64,000 bases of DNA from Closterium sp. NIES-65 (GCA_948144175.1 CANXME010000501.1:1463442-1527441); one strand, 5' to 3'; counted from the first letter of the stretch, positions 9,800 to 20,380 are shown. Numbers and translations: made by a program. Notes: a model not told the origin generated them from the sequence alone.

Positions 9800-10560
9800 C
9801 CCGAGTCGCGCTCCTCTCTCTCATCTCGTCAAGCCGCCCTAGCGACTGCGTCGCGCCGCCCTAGCGGCCGCGTCGCCCTAGCGGCCCCGTTGCCCTAGCG
9901 GCCCCATCGCCCTAGCGGCCCCGTCACCTAACCCTACGCGCCAGGCGCCGCCTTGTTCCGGCCCCGCCGCCCTTCGCTGCGGCCCCGCCACCCTTCACTG
10001 CGGCCCCGCCGCCCTTCACTGCAGCCCCGCCGCCCTTCGCTGCGGCCCCGCCGCCCTTCACTGCGGCCCCGCCGCCCTTCACTGCGGCCCCGCCGCCCTT
10101 CGCTGCGGCCCCGCCGCCCTTCATTGCGGCCCCGCCGCCCTTCGCTGCGGCCCCGACGCCCCTCTCGCTGCGGCCCCGCCGCCCCTCGCTGCGGCCCCGC
10201 CGCCCCTCCCGCTGCGGCCCCGCCACCTACCTTGCGGCCCCGCCGCCCTACTAGCGGCCCAGCCGCCCTACGCCACCGAGCCGCCCGCACCGCGAAGCAG
10301 CCCAAGCCGCCCGTTCCGCCCGAGCCGCCTAAGCCGCCCGAGCCGCCCGAGGCGCCCGAACCGCCCGAGCCGCCCGAGCCGCCCGAGCCGCCCGAGCCGC
10401 CTGAGCCGCTGAGGAGCCGAGCCGCTGGTGCCGCAGAGCCGCAGTTGCTACTGAGCCGTCCGAGTCGCCCGAGCTGCTGTGCTGCTGAGCTGCCCGAACC
10501 GCCCTGTCTGGTGAGAGCAGCGCTCCTGTCATTGCACTGCCCCTGTCCTACAGTTAGTGC
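9800..10560 (+). repeat. C-rich leader of Copia-B
   Basis: Tandem GCGGCCCCGCCGCCCTTC units (9955-10250) followed by GCCGCCCGA units (10290-10420). It lies between PBS and the gag ATG at 10579. The long Pro/Arg frame here is not in frame with gag in this copy, unlike in Copia-C. Confidence 0.75.
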
Positions 10561-10578
10561 TGCTAGTCTACTGCTGTC

Positions 10579-12042
10579 ATGGCCACCCCCAGTGTTCTCG
10601 CTTTTGACGCTGAGGGTCGGGCCATTGACTTTGAGGTCTGGGTAGATGACCTGCAGCTTTTCCTACAGTGCGATAGGGCAAACGGTCTCTCCCTCTTTGA
10701 CCTCACCTCTGGCGCCTCCCCTGCCCCTGCTGCTGACGCTGATGCCACTGTTCGCTCCCAGTGGGCCACGCGCGATGCTGCTGCACGTCTTGCTGTGCGT
10801 CGCCACCTACCTACCACTGAGCGTGCGCACTTTAGTCAGTACAAGAGTGCTCAGACCTTATACGACGCTGTAGTTGCACGCTACTCCTCCCCTGCCACTG
10901 CTGCACTGAGCCGTCTCATGCTACCGTACCTCTTCCCTGACCTTACTGCCTTTCCCACAGTTGCTGACCTCATTACGCACCTCCGCACTAGTGACACTCG
11001 CTACCGCGCTGCGCTTCCTGCTGACTTCTGCGCCAAGAACCCCCCCCCCATGTACATCACTCTCTACTACATAGTCACTCGCCTCCCTGACTCCCTTCGC
11101 GTAGTCAGGGACCACTTCCTCTCGGTCTGTCCCACCACCCTCACTGTTGACCTCCTCGAGAAGTCCCTCCTAGCGGCCGAGAAGAGCATAGTCGCTGTAG
11201 GGGCCTCTCGTGGTGACCCGCGCACCCCCATCTTTGAGGGGTGTTCCCCCTCCCCCCTTCTGCCCTCTGTTGCCTCTGCTGCTGCGGCCGACCTCCTTGG
11301 TCTTGAGTCGGTCGGTGCGGCGTCTGCCCCTAGCTGGAGACGCCGCTCTGGCAAGGGCAAGGGGGGCAGGGGCACTGGAGGGGCGAGCGGGGCCGGTGGA
11401 GGTGGAGGTGGAGGCGGCGGGGGGAGTGGGGGTGGCGGTGGGAGTGGTGGTGGGGGTGGAGGTGTCGGTGGCGGCAGTGGAGGCGGAGGCGGCGGCGGCG
11501 GTGGCGGTGGGAACGGAGGTGGCGGAGGTGGCGGCGGTGGAGGAGGCGGCGGAGGCGGCGGTAGTAGCGGAGGCGGCGGGGGTGGCGGTGGAGCTGGTCG
11601 CGGGTCCACGCAGAGGAGTGGCTCTGGTGGTGGTCCACGCCAGCAGCAGCAGCGCGGTCGTGAGACCCTGTCACCTCAGCAGCTCCGTGAGTGGTAAACT
11701 GCACGCCAGCGGGGTGGGGGTTTTGGTCCGTGCACCTACGTCCTGCGCACCGGCGACCGTGCGGGTGAGCAGTGTGGGGGTGCGCACCCCACCCAGCGCT
11801 GCTTTGGCCGCCTGACGGACGCTTGGCCTCACCAGTTCCCGGAGGCCACAGAGATCCCTCGCTGGGGCGAGCTGTCTAGGGCGGGCGTTGCCATCTATGA
11901 TCTTGATTTTGATGCTATCCTTTCTGCCATGTATGCTGTGTCTATTAGTGATGAGGGTGACTGTTACCGGTGTTTCCCGCCCGACCCAGGCATTGAGGCT
12001 GCTGCTCTAGGTACAGGTGAGGCGGCTGCCCTATGTGCTTAG
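10579..12042 (+). pseudogene. Copia-B gag and start of protease region (TAA stop)
   Basis: Starts MATPSVLAFDAEG and continues through the UBN2-like gag core, the poly-Gly tract (about residues 270-345) and LSPQQLREW. A TAA at 11695-11697 then replaces the Tyr found in other copies (TAC>TAA). The frame resumes with the C-x13-C-x3-H-x4-C motif and reaches a TAG at 12040-12042, beside a deletion in the short spacer before protease. The first 372 residues are the best intact plus-strand example of this gag. Confidence 0.9.
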
Positions 12043-15000
12043 GTACTACGTCGGCTTCGGCCTCCCTCACCTTCACCCTTGACTCTGGGGCTTCTCGCTC
12101 CTTCTTTCGGGACCGCACCACACTCACGCCGCTTAGTCGGCCGGTTGCGGTGTCTCTGGCTGACCCCTCTGGGGGTCCTGTCCTGTCTCACTTCTCCACA
12201 GTCCTCCCGTGTCCGGCGGCTCCCTCTAGCACCCTGTCTGGTCTCTACCTCCCCTCGTTCTCTACGAACTTGGTGAGTGGTGCTGACCTACAGGATGGGG
12301 GAGTACACCAGTTCACTCCTGCGCGTCAGCGGGTGACGCACTGCACAGAGGCTAGCACAGGCCGACACCTGGCTACGTTTACCCGTCCGCCGGGGTCGAG
12401 CCTTTACACACTGACCACTCCGTCTCCTCTGGTTGTTGAGTCTGGTCGGGTCAGGTGCTTACTGCAGCGTCCAGGTCTGGTCCTGAGTCTGCCCCCTGTT
12501 CGTGTCGTCTCCTGTCTCACGAGACTCTCCTCTGGCACCACCGCCTTGGTCACCCCTCTCTGCTTCGGCTCAGAGGCATGGCCTCCCGTCTTCTTGTTTC
12601 TGGTCTCCCTCGGTCCCTCCCTCCCCTTCCTCAGGGCCCTGGCCCTACCTGTGTCCCCTGTGTCGAGGGGCGCCAGCGGGCTGCCCCTCACTCCTCCCAG
12701 TTTCCTCCGACAGAGGCCCCGTTGCAGACGCTTCACATGGACGTGTGGTGCCCAGCCCGCGTCCGTGGACAGGGTCACGAGCGCTACTTCCTGCTTGTTG
12801 TTGACGACTACTCGCGTTACACCACAGTCTTCCCCTTGCGCAGCAAGGGTGATGTCACTGAGGTGCTGATCGACTGGATCCGCGCAGCTCGTCTCCAGCT
12901 CAGGCAGAGCTTTGGCTCGGACTTTCCTATTCTGCGTCTGCACTCGGACAGAGGCGGAGAGTTTTCTTCTGGCCTTTTGAGAGCCTAATGTCGTGCACGC
13001 GGAATCCGTCAGACCTTCACGCTTCCGGACTCCCCGCAGCAAAATGGGATTGCTGAGCGCCGCTTCGGCATGGTCATGGACGTCGCTCGTACGTCTATGA
13101 TGCATGCGGCTGCTCCCCATTTTCTGTGGCCGTTTGCGGTGAGGTACGCGGCGCATCAGATCAACCTACACCCCAGGGTCTCCAGGCCGGAGACCTCCCC
13201 AGCCTTGCTGTGGACGGGGAAGGTTGGCGATGCGTCGGCGTTCCGGGTCTGGGGATCTCGGGCGTTTGTCCGCGACTTGTCTGCGGACAAGCTGTCCCCT
13301 CGTGCTGCTCCTTGCGTCTTCCTGGGGTTCCCCCCTGACGCGCCTGGGTGGCAGTTCTACCACCCCACCTCTCGCCGTGTTCTGTCCTCCCAGGACGTCA
13401 CGTTTGACGAGTCGGTCCCCTACTACCGCCTCTTCCCCTACCGCACTCCGTCCCTCCCCCCGCTGCCGCTCTTCCTTGTACCAGGTCCCCCTCCGATAGA
13501 CCCCCTCCCCCCCCAGGGTCCGTCCCCTTCAGGTGTGTCCCAGGTAGACGCAGTCGAGCCTGTCGAGGTCACTGGTGACTCTGGTGCTGCTGAGGGTGCT
13601 GAGCCTGGGGGTGCTGCGACAGGGGGTGCTGAGCCTGAGGGTGCTGAGCCTAGGGGTGCTGCGACTGGGGGTGCTGAGCCTGGGGGTGCTGAGCCTGGGG
13701 GTGCTGAGCCTGGGGGTGCTGAGTCTTAGGGTGCTGCGCCTGGGGGTGCAGAGCCTGGGGGTGCTGAGCCTGGGGGTGCTGAGCCTGGGAGTGCTGCGCT
13801 TGGAGGTGCTCCGGGTGCTTTGTCTCTGCGGGAGCCACTCTCTCCACGGGAGCTGCGCGAGTGGTTTGCCCGGCGCTGGAGGCGTGCTGCTGGTGCTGGA
13901 GGTTCTTCGGCTACTGAGGGTGCTGCTGTCGCGGGTCCCGGAGGTGCTCGTACTGGGAGTACTGGAGCTGCTGGGCCTGCGGGTTCGACTGGAGCTGGCG
14001 TTGCTGAGGGTGTTGGAGCTGAGACTACTGCTGGCGGTACTGCTGCGGGTACTCCTGGTCCTGCTGGAGGTTCTGGCGCTACTGGAGGTGCAGCTGGAGC
14101 GGGTGCTCCTGCTGGGGGTACTGGTGCTGTCCCTGCTGTGTCTAGCGTTGCCGCGCGGCCTCGACCGTACTTCGTTCCACTCTTGCAGCAGGTTCTTGGT
14201 CTTCTGCCTTCTACTGGTCCTCCTCCTTCTTTAGCATGTCCACAGCCAGTCCCGTCACAGTTACAGTCGCAGCCTACCTCCTCTTTGCCTGCTCCTTCTC
14301 CCTACACTGGTCCTACTGGAGGTCTTACTGAGCGTCGTGAGCCTGCGTCTCGCCCTGCGTCACCTGTCCGTGCTGCTCGCGCTAGTGGTCGTGGTTCGCG
14401 TCAGCGTCCTCCTCCTGTCCCTGGCATGCACAGGATGTCTCTGCGTCCGTCCACTGCTCCTCTGCGTGCCCCTTTGCCTTGCCCTCCTGAGTCCTCTCTT
14501 CCTGTTTTTGCCGACCCGGAGTCGGACTCTCTTCGTGCTGCCAGTCCTACTGTCACGCGTCTCCTGGCTACTGTCGTCAGTGACCCTTCTTTAGAGTCCA
14601 CTACTGCGTCTGCCCTAGTTACTGAGCTCGTCGACTTCGCTGCGCGCTGCCGTCTAGACTACGCTGCTAGTCTTGTCGCTGAGTCTGAGTCTGTCTGTCC
14701 TCCGTCTGTCGGGGGTGAGTGTGCCCTTGGCACGGACGTCCTTGAGGACACGCAGGAGGAGTTCCAGTGCTTGGCAGCTGCTTCACCTCATCTCGTGTCC
14801 GTACTGCTTACCCCTGAGGGAGACCCGGATGCACTTGACATCCCGACTCCACGCTCTTACGCGGAGGCGATAGAGGGTCCCTACTCCTCTCAGTGGCAGG
14901 CAGCTATGGATGCAGAGATGGCTTCCTGGAAGTCCACAGGCACCTACGTTGACACTGTCCCCCCTCCTGGGGCGAACATCGTCAGTGGCATGTGGATCTT

Positions 15001-16420
15001 CAGGGTGAAGCGGCTGCCGGGTTCTCCGCCTGTCTTCAAGGCGCGTTACGTGGCTCGTGGCTTCAGTTAGCGGCAGGGAGTTGACTACTTTCAGACCTTC
15101 TCTCCCACCCTGAAGATGACCACTCTTTGGGTACTGCTGCACGTTGCTGCTCACCGTGACTACGAGCTGCACTCTCTTGACTTCAGCACAGCTTTCTTGC
15201 AGGGCAGCCTGCACGAGGAGATCTGGCTGCGCCGCCCACCTGGCTTCACTGGGTCTTTCCCTCCTGGTACCCAGTGGAGTCTCCGGCGTCCAGTCTACGG
15301 TCTCCGCCAGGAGCCACGTGAGTGGCACGACACACTGAGGACTACGCTTGCGGCTCTTGGGTTTGCTCCTTCTACTGCCGACCCGTCGCTGTTTCTGCGC
15401 ACCGACACCTCTCTGCCGCCGTTCTACATCCTCGTGTACGTCGACGACTTGGTCTTTGCCACAGCTGACACTGCTGGACTCGCCTACGTGAAGTCCGAGC
15501 TGCAGATAAGACACACGTGCACAGACCTGGGTGAACTGCGCAGCTACCTTGGCTTGCAGATCACCCGGGACAGAGCACAGCGCACCATTACTCTGACTCA
15601 GTCACACATGGTGCAGCAGGTCCTTCAGCGCTTCGGCTTCACGTACTCCTCGCCTCAGGCCACTCCTCTGCCTACTCGCCACTCGCTCTCAGCTCTGCCT
15701 TCAGATGAGTCTGTAGAGTCGAGTGGCCCGTATCCAGAGCTTGTTGGCTGCCTCATGTACCTGATGACCTGCACTCGACCTGACCTTGCATACCCTCTTA
15801 GCATTCTCGCACGCTATGTTGCTCCTGGTAGACACCGACCAGAGCACATGGCTGCAGCGAAGAGGGTGTTGCGCTACTTGTGCAGTACGTCGTGCATGGG
15901 GCTAGTGCTTGGAGGGCGGAGTCCAGTGGTCCTCACTTGGCACGCGGACGCTTCTTGGGCTGACGACCAGGCTACGCAGCGGTCGTCATAGGGCTACACC
16001 TTCAGCCTTGGTTCCGGCTCTGTTTTGTGGCGGGCTACTCGCTCGTCTTCTGTTCTCGGCTCCAGTTGTGAGGCTGAGATCTACGCCGGGGCCATGGCTG
16101 CACAGGAGCTTTGCTGGCTCACCTACCTGCTGACCGACCTTGGAGAGCAGTCTCGTTCTCCTCCAGTCCTGTACGTAGACAACAAGGCCATGCTGGCCTT
16201 GTGTCGAGAGCAGAGACTGGAGCACAGAACAAAGCACATTGCTCTTCGCTACTTTCTTGCTCGTGAGCTATAGTAGCGTGGTCAGTTGCGGCTTGCGTAC
16301 GTGGCCTCTTAGGCCAACACTGCTGATGTCTTCACCAAGGCACTTGCGCCTTGTGATCATCAGCGCTTCTGCACGCAGCTGGGTCTTGTGCCTGTCTTGC
16401 CTCACTTGCTCACCTCTTGA
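12033..16420 (+). pseudogene. Copia-B pol polyprotein (frameshift plus multiple stops)
   Basis: Protease (LDSGASRSFF about 12078) is in one frame. After a deletion near 12450 the rest is in another. That frame holds the HHCC zinc domain, integrase (HMDVWCP, with Cys in place of the usual Gly; HSDRGGEF; GIAERRFG), the GAEPG linker, reverse transcriptase (YVDD about 15437) and RNase H ending in a natural TGA at 16418-16420. Stops: TAA 12986-12988 (TAC>TAA), TAG 13727-13729, TAG 15068-15070 and 15989-15991 (both CAG>TAG), two adjacent TAGs at 16271-16276 (CAGCAG), TAG 16309-16311. The active-site residues remain readable. Confidence 0.93.
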
Positions 16421-16607
16421 CCTTGCTTGTACTGTTGCATATATATACACCTGCTCTTGCTTGTCTAGTCCTTTATATATATGTACTCTTGCATGTGAAC
16501 TGGCCTTGTGGCCTTGAACTTGTGCTCGGAATGTGTGGTGACTTTGTGATCCACCCTGAGCTTGCTTTGCGTTGCTTTGTTTGACTGGTCTTGTGACCCC
16601 TTGTTCT

Positions 16608-16630
16608 CCCCCACTTTGCCTATGGGGGTG
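16608..16630 (+). promoter_or_regulatory. Polypurine tract within a hairpin
   Basis: The purine-rich TATGGGGGTG just before the 3' LTR would prime plus-strand DNA synthesis. CCCCCA (16608-16613) is complementary to TGGGGG (16623-16628) across a 9-nt loop. The same paired layout precedes the 3' LTRs of C, D, I, K and M. Confidence 0.75.
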
Positions 16631-16761
16631 TGTCAGAACATATAGTTTGTGCTTATTGTGTAGGCTATAGTGGGGTAGCCCATAAGGGATACAACCCAAT
16701 TAGGGTTAGTACTTGTACTCAGTTCATGCATAGTTCAATCATTCTCGTTTCAGTTTTCTCA
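16631..16761 (+). repeat. Copia-B 3' LTR
   Basis: Second copy of the 131-bp LTR, directly after the polypurine tract TATGGGGGTG. It differs from the 5' LTR at three positions (GGGGT/GGGAT, CATTCA/CATGCA, CTTGTT/CTCGTT). Confidence 0.95.
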
Positions 16762-16967
16762 TATATATATAGATATATTAGGTGTCAAACATAATTAAAC
16801 ATAATAAAAAACAACGAAGCTTTGACAATATAGATCGGCCATACAATAAATGACTTGATATGATATAGCGAGTCAATCTGTAAAGTCGACGCGAGGTTGT
16901 TTCGGTAGCAAGAAAAAATGCTGAATATGCATTCCCAAAAGTAAGGGTTGTACGCGAAACAAAAATC
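16762..16967. other. AT-rich spacer
   Basis: Starts with a (TA) run directly after the Copia-B 3' LTR and continues as AT-rich sequence without recognisable features until the Copia-F LTR. Copia-B probably inserted into this AT-rich DNA, since the sequence before 9581 is also AT-rich. Confidence 0.5.
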
Positions 16968-17030
16968 TGTCAAACTATAACTGTGCTAGTTGTATGTAGG
17001 CTATAGAGGGGTAGCCCATATGGGGTACAA

Positions 17031-17171
17031 TGTCAGTAGATCTGCACTGTGGATGCTCGATTGATCGTGGAGAGGGTTACAGACGCGTTCGCCTGTGGGG
17101 TTATGGGCGCACTGACCCGCTACTGAAACAAGCCCTTTTATCCCAGTGGTCTAGTGGTTGGGCTTCTGACA
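17031..17171 (+). repeat. TRIM 5' LTR
   Basis: Starts TGTCAGTAGATCTGC and ends GCTTCTGACA, followed directly by the PBS. Its last 32 bp contain the A-box-like segment TGGTCTAGTGG (17147-17157). Confidence 0.93.
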
Positions 17172-17211
17172 TGGTATCAGAGCAGTCTCGGGTTCGATTC
17201 CCGGTGTATGC
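17140..17211 (+). other. tRNA-like domain spanning LTR end, PBS and interior
   Basis: An A box TGGTCTAGTGG (17147-17157) and a B box GGTTCGATTCC (17191-17201) both match the tRNA consensus and lie 44 nt apart. Between them TCTGA (17165-17169) pairs with TCAGA (17177-17181) around a 7-nt loop, which is exactly an anticodon arm. A 6-nt variable loop and a T arm (17188-17192 with 17200-17204, loop TTCGATT) follow. The D arm is weak and no acceptor stem forms, so it is not a working tRNA gene. Half of the anticodon-like stem is the PBS. A Pol III promoter or tRNA mimic are the two readings. Confidence 0.65.
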
Positions 17212-17264
17212 ACATGTAGGCTGTTGCCGCTGTGCTTAGTCTTCGGCCTCCCAGTGTGGGGGGG

Positions 17265-17405
17265 TGTCAGTAGATCTGCACTGTGGATGCCCGATTGATC
17301 CTGGAGATGGTTACAGGCGCGTTCGCCTGGGGGGTTATGGGTGCACTGACCCGCTATTGAAACAAGCCCTTTTATCCCAGTGGTCTAGTGGTTGGGATTC
17401 TAATA
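17265..17405 (+). repeat. TRIM 3' LTR
   Basis: Second 141-bp repeat. Its last bases are AATA instead of GACA, so the terminal CA is mutated, but the TACAA duplication follows directly. A TTTT run at 17370-17373 could end a Pol III transcript started in the first LTR. Confidence 0.92.
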
Positions 17406-17436
17406 TACAATTCATTCAATGCAACCTATCTTAATT

Positions 17437-17483
17437 TGGTTTCAGAGCAGTAGGTCCGTAGGACCGTTTTTTTTTCCGGGCCC
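17437..17483 (+). promoter_or_regulatory. Copia-F PBS and adjacent hairpin
   Basis: PBS TGGTTTCAGAGC (17437-17448) is followed by GGTCC (17453-17457) pairing with GGACC (17461-17465), a T-run and GGGCCC (17478-17483). The stem differs in sequence from that of Copia-B but occupies the same place. Confidence 0.8.
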
Positions 17484-17499
17484 ACCATATGTAGGAACC

Positions 17500-18190
17500 G
17501 AATGCGGTTACTGCGTTACCCCACTACCCTGCGTCGCGCTACCCAGCGCACGCCCTGCCCTGCCCCGCGTCGCGCTGTTCTGCGCATGCCCTGCCCTGCC
17601 CTGCCACGTGTCACCCTGCGCCAGCGCCCTACCCTGCGCCAGCGCCCTGCCCTGCGCTAGCGCCCTGCCCTGCGCCGGCGCCCTGCCCTGCGCCGGCGCT
17701 CTGCCCTGCGCCAGCGCCCTGCCAACCGCTCGCGCTGCTGCCCTTCGCGTCGCGCCCTACGCAGCCCGCGCGTCGCGTGCTGCTGCCCCGCGCATCGCGC
17801 CCTACGGCAGCCCGCGCGTCGCGCGCTGCTGGCCCGCGCGTTGCGCCCTACGGCAGCTCGCGCGTCGCACGCTGCTGCCCCGCACGTCGCGCTCTGTTGC
17901 AGCCCGCGCGTCGCCCCCTGCTGCCCTGCGCGTTGCGCCCTGCTGCATCACCCGCGTCGCGCCCTGCTGCCCTGCATAGCGCGCGCCCTGCTGCTCGCGC
18001 AGCCCAGGCCGAGCCGAGCCGCCCTACCCGACCCGATCCGCCCTGCTGCTCGTGCTACTGCTGCTGCTGGTGGAGGTGCTGCTAGGAGTGCTGGAGGTGA
18101 TGCAGCCTAACCTCACCAAGCCGCTCTGCTGCTCTTACTGCTGCTGCTACTCCTCGTGCTACTTCCTTCATTCCGTACTGCCCTAGAGCT
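17500..18190 (+). repeat. C-rich leader of Copia-F
   Basis: Tandem units of CTGCCCTGCGCCAGCGCC and then GCCCGCGCGTCGCGCCCTA run from about 17520 to 18000. No domain is recognisable in any frame. Unlike in A, B and C, the gag N-terminal domain does not follow it. Confidence 0.7.
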
Positions 18191-18512
18191 TGCCAGCCAT
18201 GACTTCACTCTGTAGTAGCGGTGGGAGTGGTGACGTCGGTGGTGGCAGCAGTGGGACTGGTGGCGGCCGTAGTAGCAGTCACTGTGGCGCTGTTTGGTGC
18301 GGAGTTTCTGGCGGTGGCCAGATGCAGCTACGGCGGCGTCCGACCCGTACGTCCCAGCAGCTTCGTGAGTGGTTTTACCAGCGTGGGACGTCTCCGAGTC
18401 CTGGTTGCTGCCCGTACATCATTCGCACTGGTCGTCGAGCTCGTCAGACCTGTGGGACACCTGTTCACGCACAGTCCCGCTGCTTCGCCTATTTGAGTGA
18501 TGCCTGGCACGC
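18190..18512 (+). pseudogene. Copia-F gag C-terminal remnant
   Basis: Ser/Gly-rich sequence, then MQLRRRPTRTSQQLREWF and the Cys/His motif C-x13-C-x4-H-x4-C, ending at AYLSDAWHA where Gypsy-E is inserted. The N-terminal UBN2-like domain is absent: the leader joins directly to the Gly-rich part. The motif continues on the far side of the insertion at 31031 (FGDEAETPHW...). Confidence 0.8.
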
Positions 18513-18891
18513 TGTGAGAGTACGCCGACGTTCGACATATTTCTCATTTCTATATTTTTACTCTATCTTATTCTCCTTATTCTCCTCTTTCATTTGCACT
18601 TTATTTCACCTCAACCGGACTACTATTCTATTTTCTAGAGCTTTCCCATTATTTCACTTAATAAGTATGTTTGGCACCGACAGCACCGACGGTGGTGTAC
18701 AAGGCGTAATCTTGCCATAATCCAATATGTGAATGGGCTTGCGTGCTTATGTGCACTTGTGATTATCTAGTCTAGAAGAGCATGTTCCTGAAGGTTCGGA
18801 TTATGTTTTGTGTCTATTTGTTTCTGAGTATAATACGCCTTGTACTTACCTTTAGTGCAACATTCTCGAGTGGAAAGTCGATCCTGTGACA
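18513..18891 (+). repeat. Gypsy-E 5' LTR
   Basis: Starts TGTGAGAGTACGCC, the same opening as the solo LTR at 52053, and ends GATCCTGTGACA. A TATA-like GAGTATAATACGCC lies at about 18835. From about 18669 onward it matches the 3' LTR remnant at 30809-31030. Confidence 0.8.
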
Positions 18892-18927
18892 GTTGGTAAT
18901 CAGAGCCGTTTTGACTCGTGGAGTTTC

Positions 18928-19071
18928 TGTCAGAATGTTGTATTTGTCTAGCCTGCAGTGAGGTACTCTATAGCGAGTACAGCCTAATTCAGGGTTTCCT
19001 ATATGTACTCAACTGCTTGCTAGTGCAAACCCTCTTTTCGTGTTCTATCTTTCTGCCTACTATCTCTGACA
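18928..19071 (+). repeat. Element D 5' LTR
   Basis: 144 bp, TG...CA ends. The core hairpin is GTACTC...GAGTAC, in place of the GTAGCCC...GGGGTAC version of other elements. Confidence 0.85.
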
Positions 19072-19283
19072 TGCTATCAAAACGGTTACGCTCCTAGCCT
19101 GTGGGCCCACCATTAGCTTCCGCTGCTGTCCTTTCTGTTGCGCGCCCCGTGGCGCGCAATGTTTTTTCTTCCCGCCATGCGCTCGGGGCGCATGGCGGTT
19201 TCCTGCCCGCCGCGCGCCTGCCTGCCGTGCGCCCCGAGGCGCGAGGCGGTTTCCTGCCCCGTCGACCTGCGCGCGCCCCCCCA

Positions 19284-19306
19284 CCCCCCCCCCCCCCCCC
19301 CCCCCC
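19284..19306. repeat. Run of 23 C
   Basis: An uninterrupted C23 tract in the leader of element D. Comparable homopolymers occur in the Copia-C leader (G18, 27011-27028) and Copia-K gag (C28, 50460-50487). Confidence 0.9.
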
Positions 19307-20240
19307 TCCAGTCGCCCATCGTGGCCCCCACTCCCGTCGCCCGTCGAGGCGCCCTCGGGGGCCCGCGCGCGGCCCCCTCCCGTCGCCTGTCGAGGCGCCC
19401 TCGGGGGCTCGCGCGCGGCCCCCTTCCGTCGCCCGTCGAGGCGCCCTCGGGCACCCGCGCACGGCCCCCTCCCGTCGCCCGTCAAGGCGCCCTCCGGGGG
19501 CCCGCGCGTGCCCCCCTCCCGTCGCCCGTCGAGGCGCCCTCGGGGGCTCGCGCACAGCCCCCTCCCGTCGCCCGTCGTGGCGCCCTCGGGGGCCCGCGCG
19601 CTGCCCCTTCCTGTAGCTCGCGAACCGCCCCTGCAGCCCGCGAACCGCCCCTGCAGCCCACGCGAGCCGCCCCTGCAGCCCGCGAGCCGCCCTTGCCGCC
19701 TCCTGCCCTCGTGCAGCTACGGGGTGGCGGGTGTGTGCGTCGCCACTTGCTCCTCCTCCTCCGTCTCCCACTACAGCAGTTGCCACTGAGGGGGGTGGAT
19801 GTGTGGGAGCCGCGGGCGTGGCGCTAGGGGGTGTCGTGGGTGCAGTGCTAGAGGAACAGCACGGGGTGTGTGAAAGGGGTGTGGGACAGCAGGGGGAGGT
19901 TGAGTGGAGGCAGCCGTCTTGTCGTCCGCAGCGCGAGTAGTCCGGAGGCTACAATCTTTGGTAGTCGCCAGTCGCCCGTGGGTCAGTTGTTCCAGCTGCT
20001 CAGTGTAGCCGCAGAGCTAGTTACTCCTGAAGTGCGGGCCTTTGCTTCGGTGGCCACTGAGCCAGCCGTTACAGTGTTTCTGCAGCTTCAGCCGTCGCCT
20101 CCCATCTTCTCGCCCCCACAGTCTGTCCTCCTCCTCCTCCTCACTTGCCCACAGTCTCGCCTCTAGCTTTGCTTATCATTGTGAACTATTGCTCTGCCTG
20201 CTTATTGTGCTGATTACACCCCACTTTGGTTATGGGGGTG

Positions 20241-20380
20241 TGTCAGAATGTTGTATTTGTCGTGCTTGCAGTGGGGTACTCTATTTGAGTACAACCCAAT
20301 TTAGGGTTTTCTATATGTACTCAACTGTTTGCTAGTGCAAACCCTCTTTTCGTGTTCTATCTTTCTGCCTACTATCTCTG
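20241..20380 (+). repeat. Element D 3' LTR, end missing
   Basis: Matches the 5' LTR with several differences. The final bases are replaced by Gypsy-E gag sequence, so a small deletion has removed the LTR end and any target-site duplication. Confidence 0.82.

Larger units (their letters stand above)
9581..16761 (+). mobile_element. Copia-B, full-length but defective Copia retrotransposon
   Basis: Two 131-bp LTRs (9581-9711 and 16631-16761) bound a 7.18-kb element with PBS, C-rich leader, gag, pol and polypurine tract. By eye the LTRs differ at 3 of 131 positions (about 2.3%). The flanking pentamers are TCTAT (9576-9580) and TATAT (16762-16766), a 4/5 match that fits a mutated target-site duplication. 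The coding region has at least seven nonsense codons and two frameshifts, so it is not autonomous. Confidence 0.95.
17031..17405 (+). mobile_element. TRIM (miniature LTR retrotransposon) with tRNA-like centre
   Basis: Two 141-bp direct repeats (17031-17171 and 17265-17405) flank only 93 bp of interior. That interior starts with PBS TGGTATCAGAGCA and ends with a polypurine run (CAGTGTGGGGGGG). The target-site duplication TACAA (17026-17030 and 17406-17410) is perfect. The repeats differ at about 10 of 141 positions (7%), so the insertion is old. There is no coding capacity, so movement must depend on proteins from another element. It sits inside the Copia-F 5' LTR. A second, chimeric copy lies at 7595-7775. 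Confidence 0.93.
18928..20380 (+). mobile_element. Element D, non-autonomous LTR element
   Basis: Direct repeats at 18928-19071 (144 bp, TGTCAGAATG...CTCTGACA) and 20241-20380 (lacking the last bases) enclose about 1.17 kb. Inside are a degenerate PBS (TGCTATCAAAAC, 19072), the paired GGTTA/TAGCC next to it, GGGCCC (19103-19108), a C-rich leader and the polypurine hairpin (about 20219-20240). No gag or pol domain is present. The LTR resembles the M LTR at 61303-61419, which suggests mobilisation by an M-type Copia. Confidence 0.85.

Noticed and set aside
9576..16766. Exact target-site duplication for Copia-B
   Set aside because: TCTAT and TATAT match at only four of five bases in AT-rich DNA; recorded as possible only.
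17140..17211. Functional tRNA gene
   Set aside because: The acceptor stem does not pair and the D arm is weak; the domain is split between LTR, PBS and interior of a mobile element.
19060..19827. Overlapping 140-230 codon frames on both strands
   Set aside because: All are low-complexity readings of the element D leader around the C23 run.
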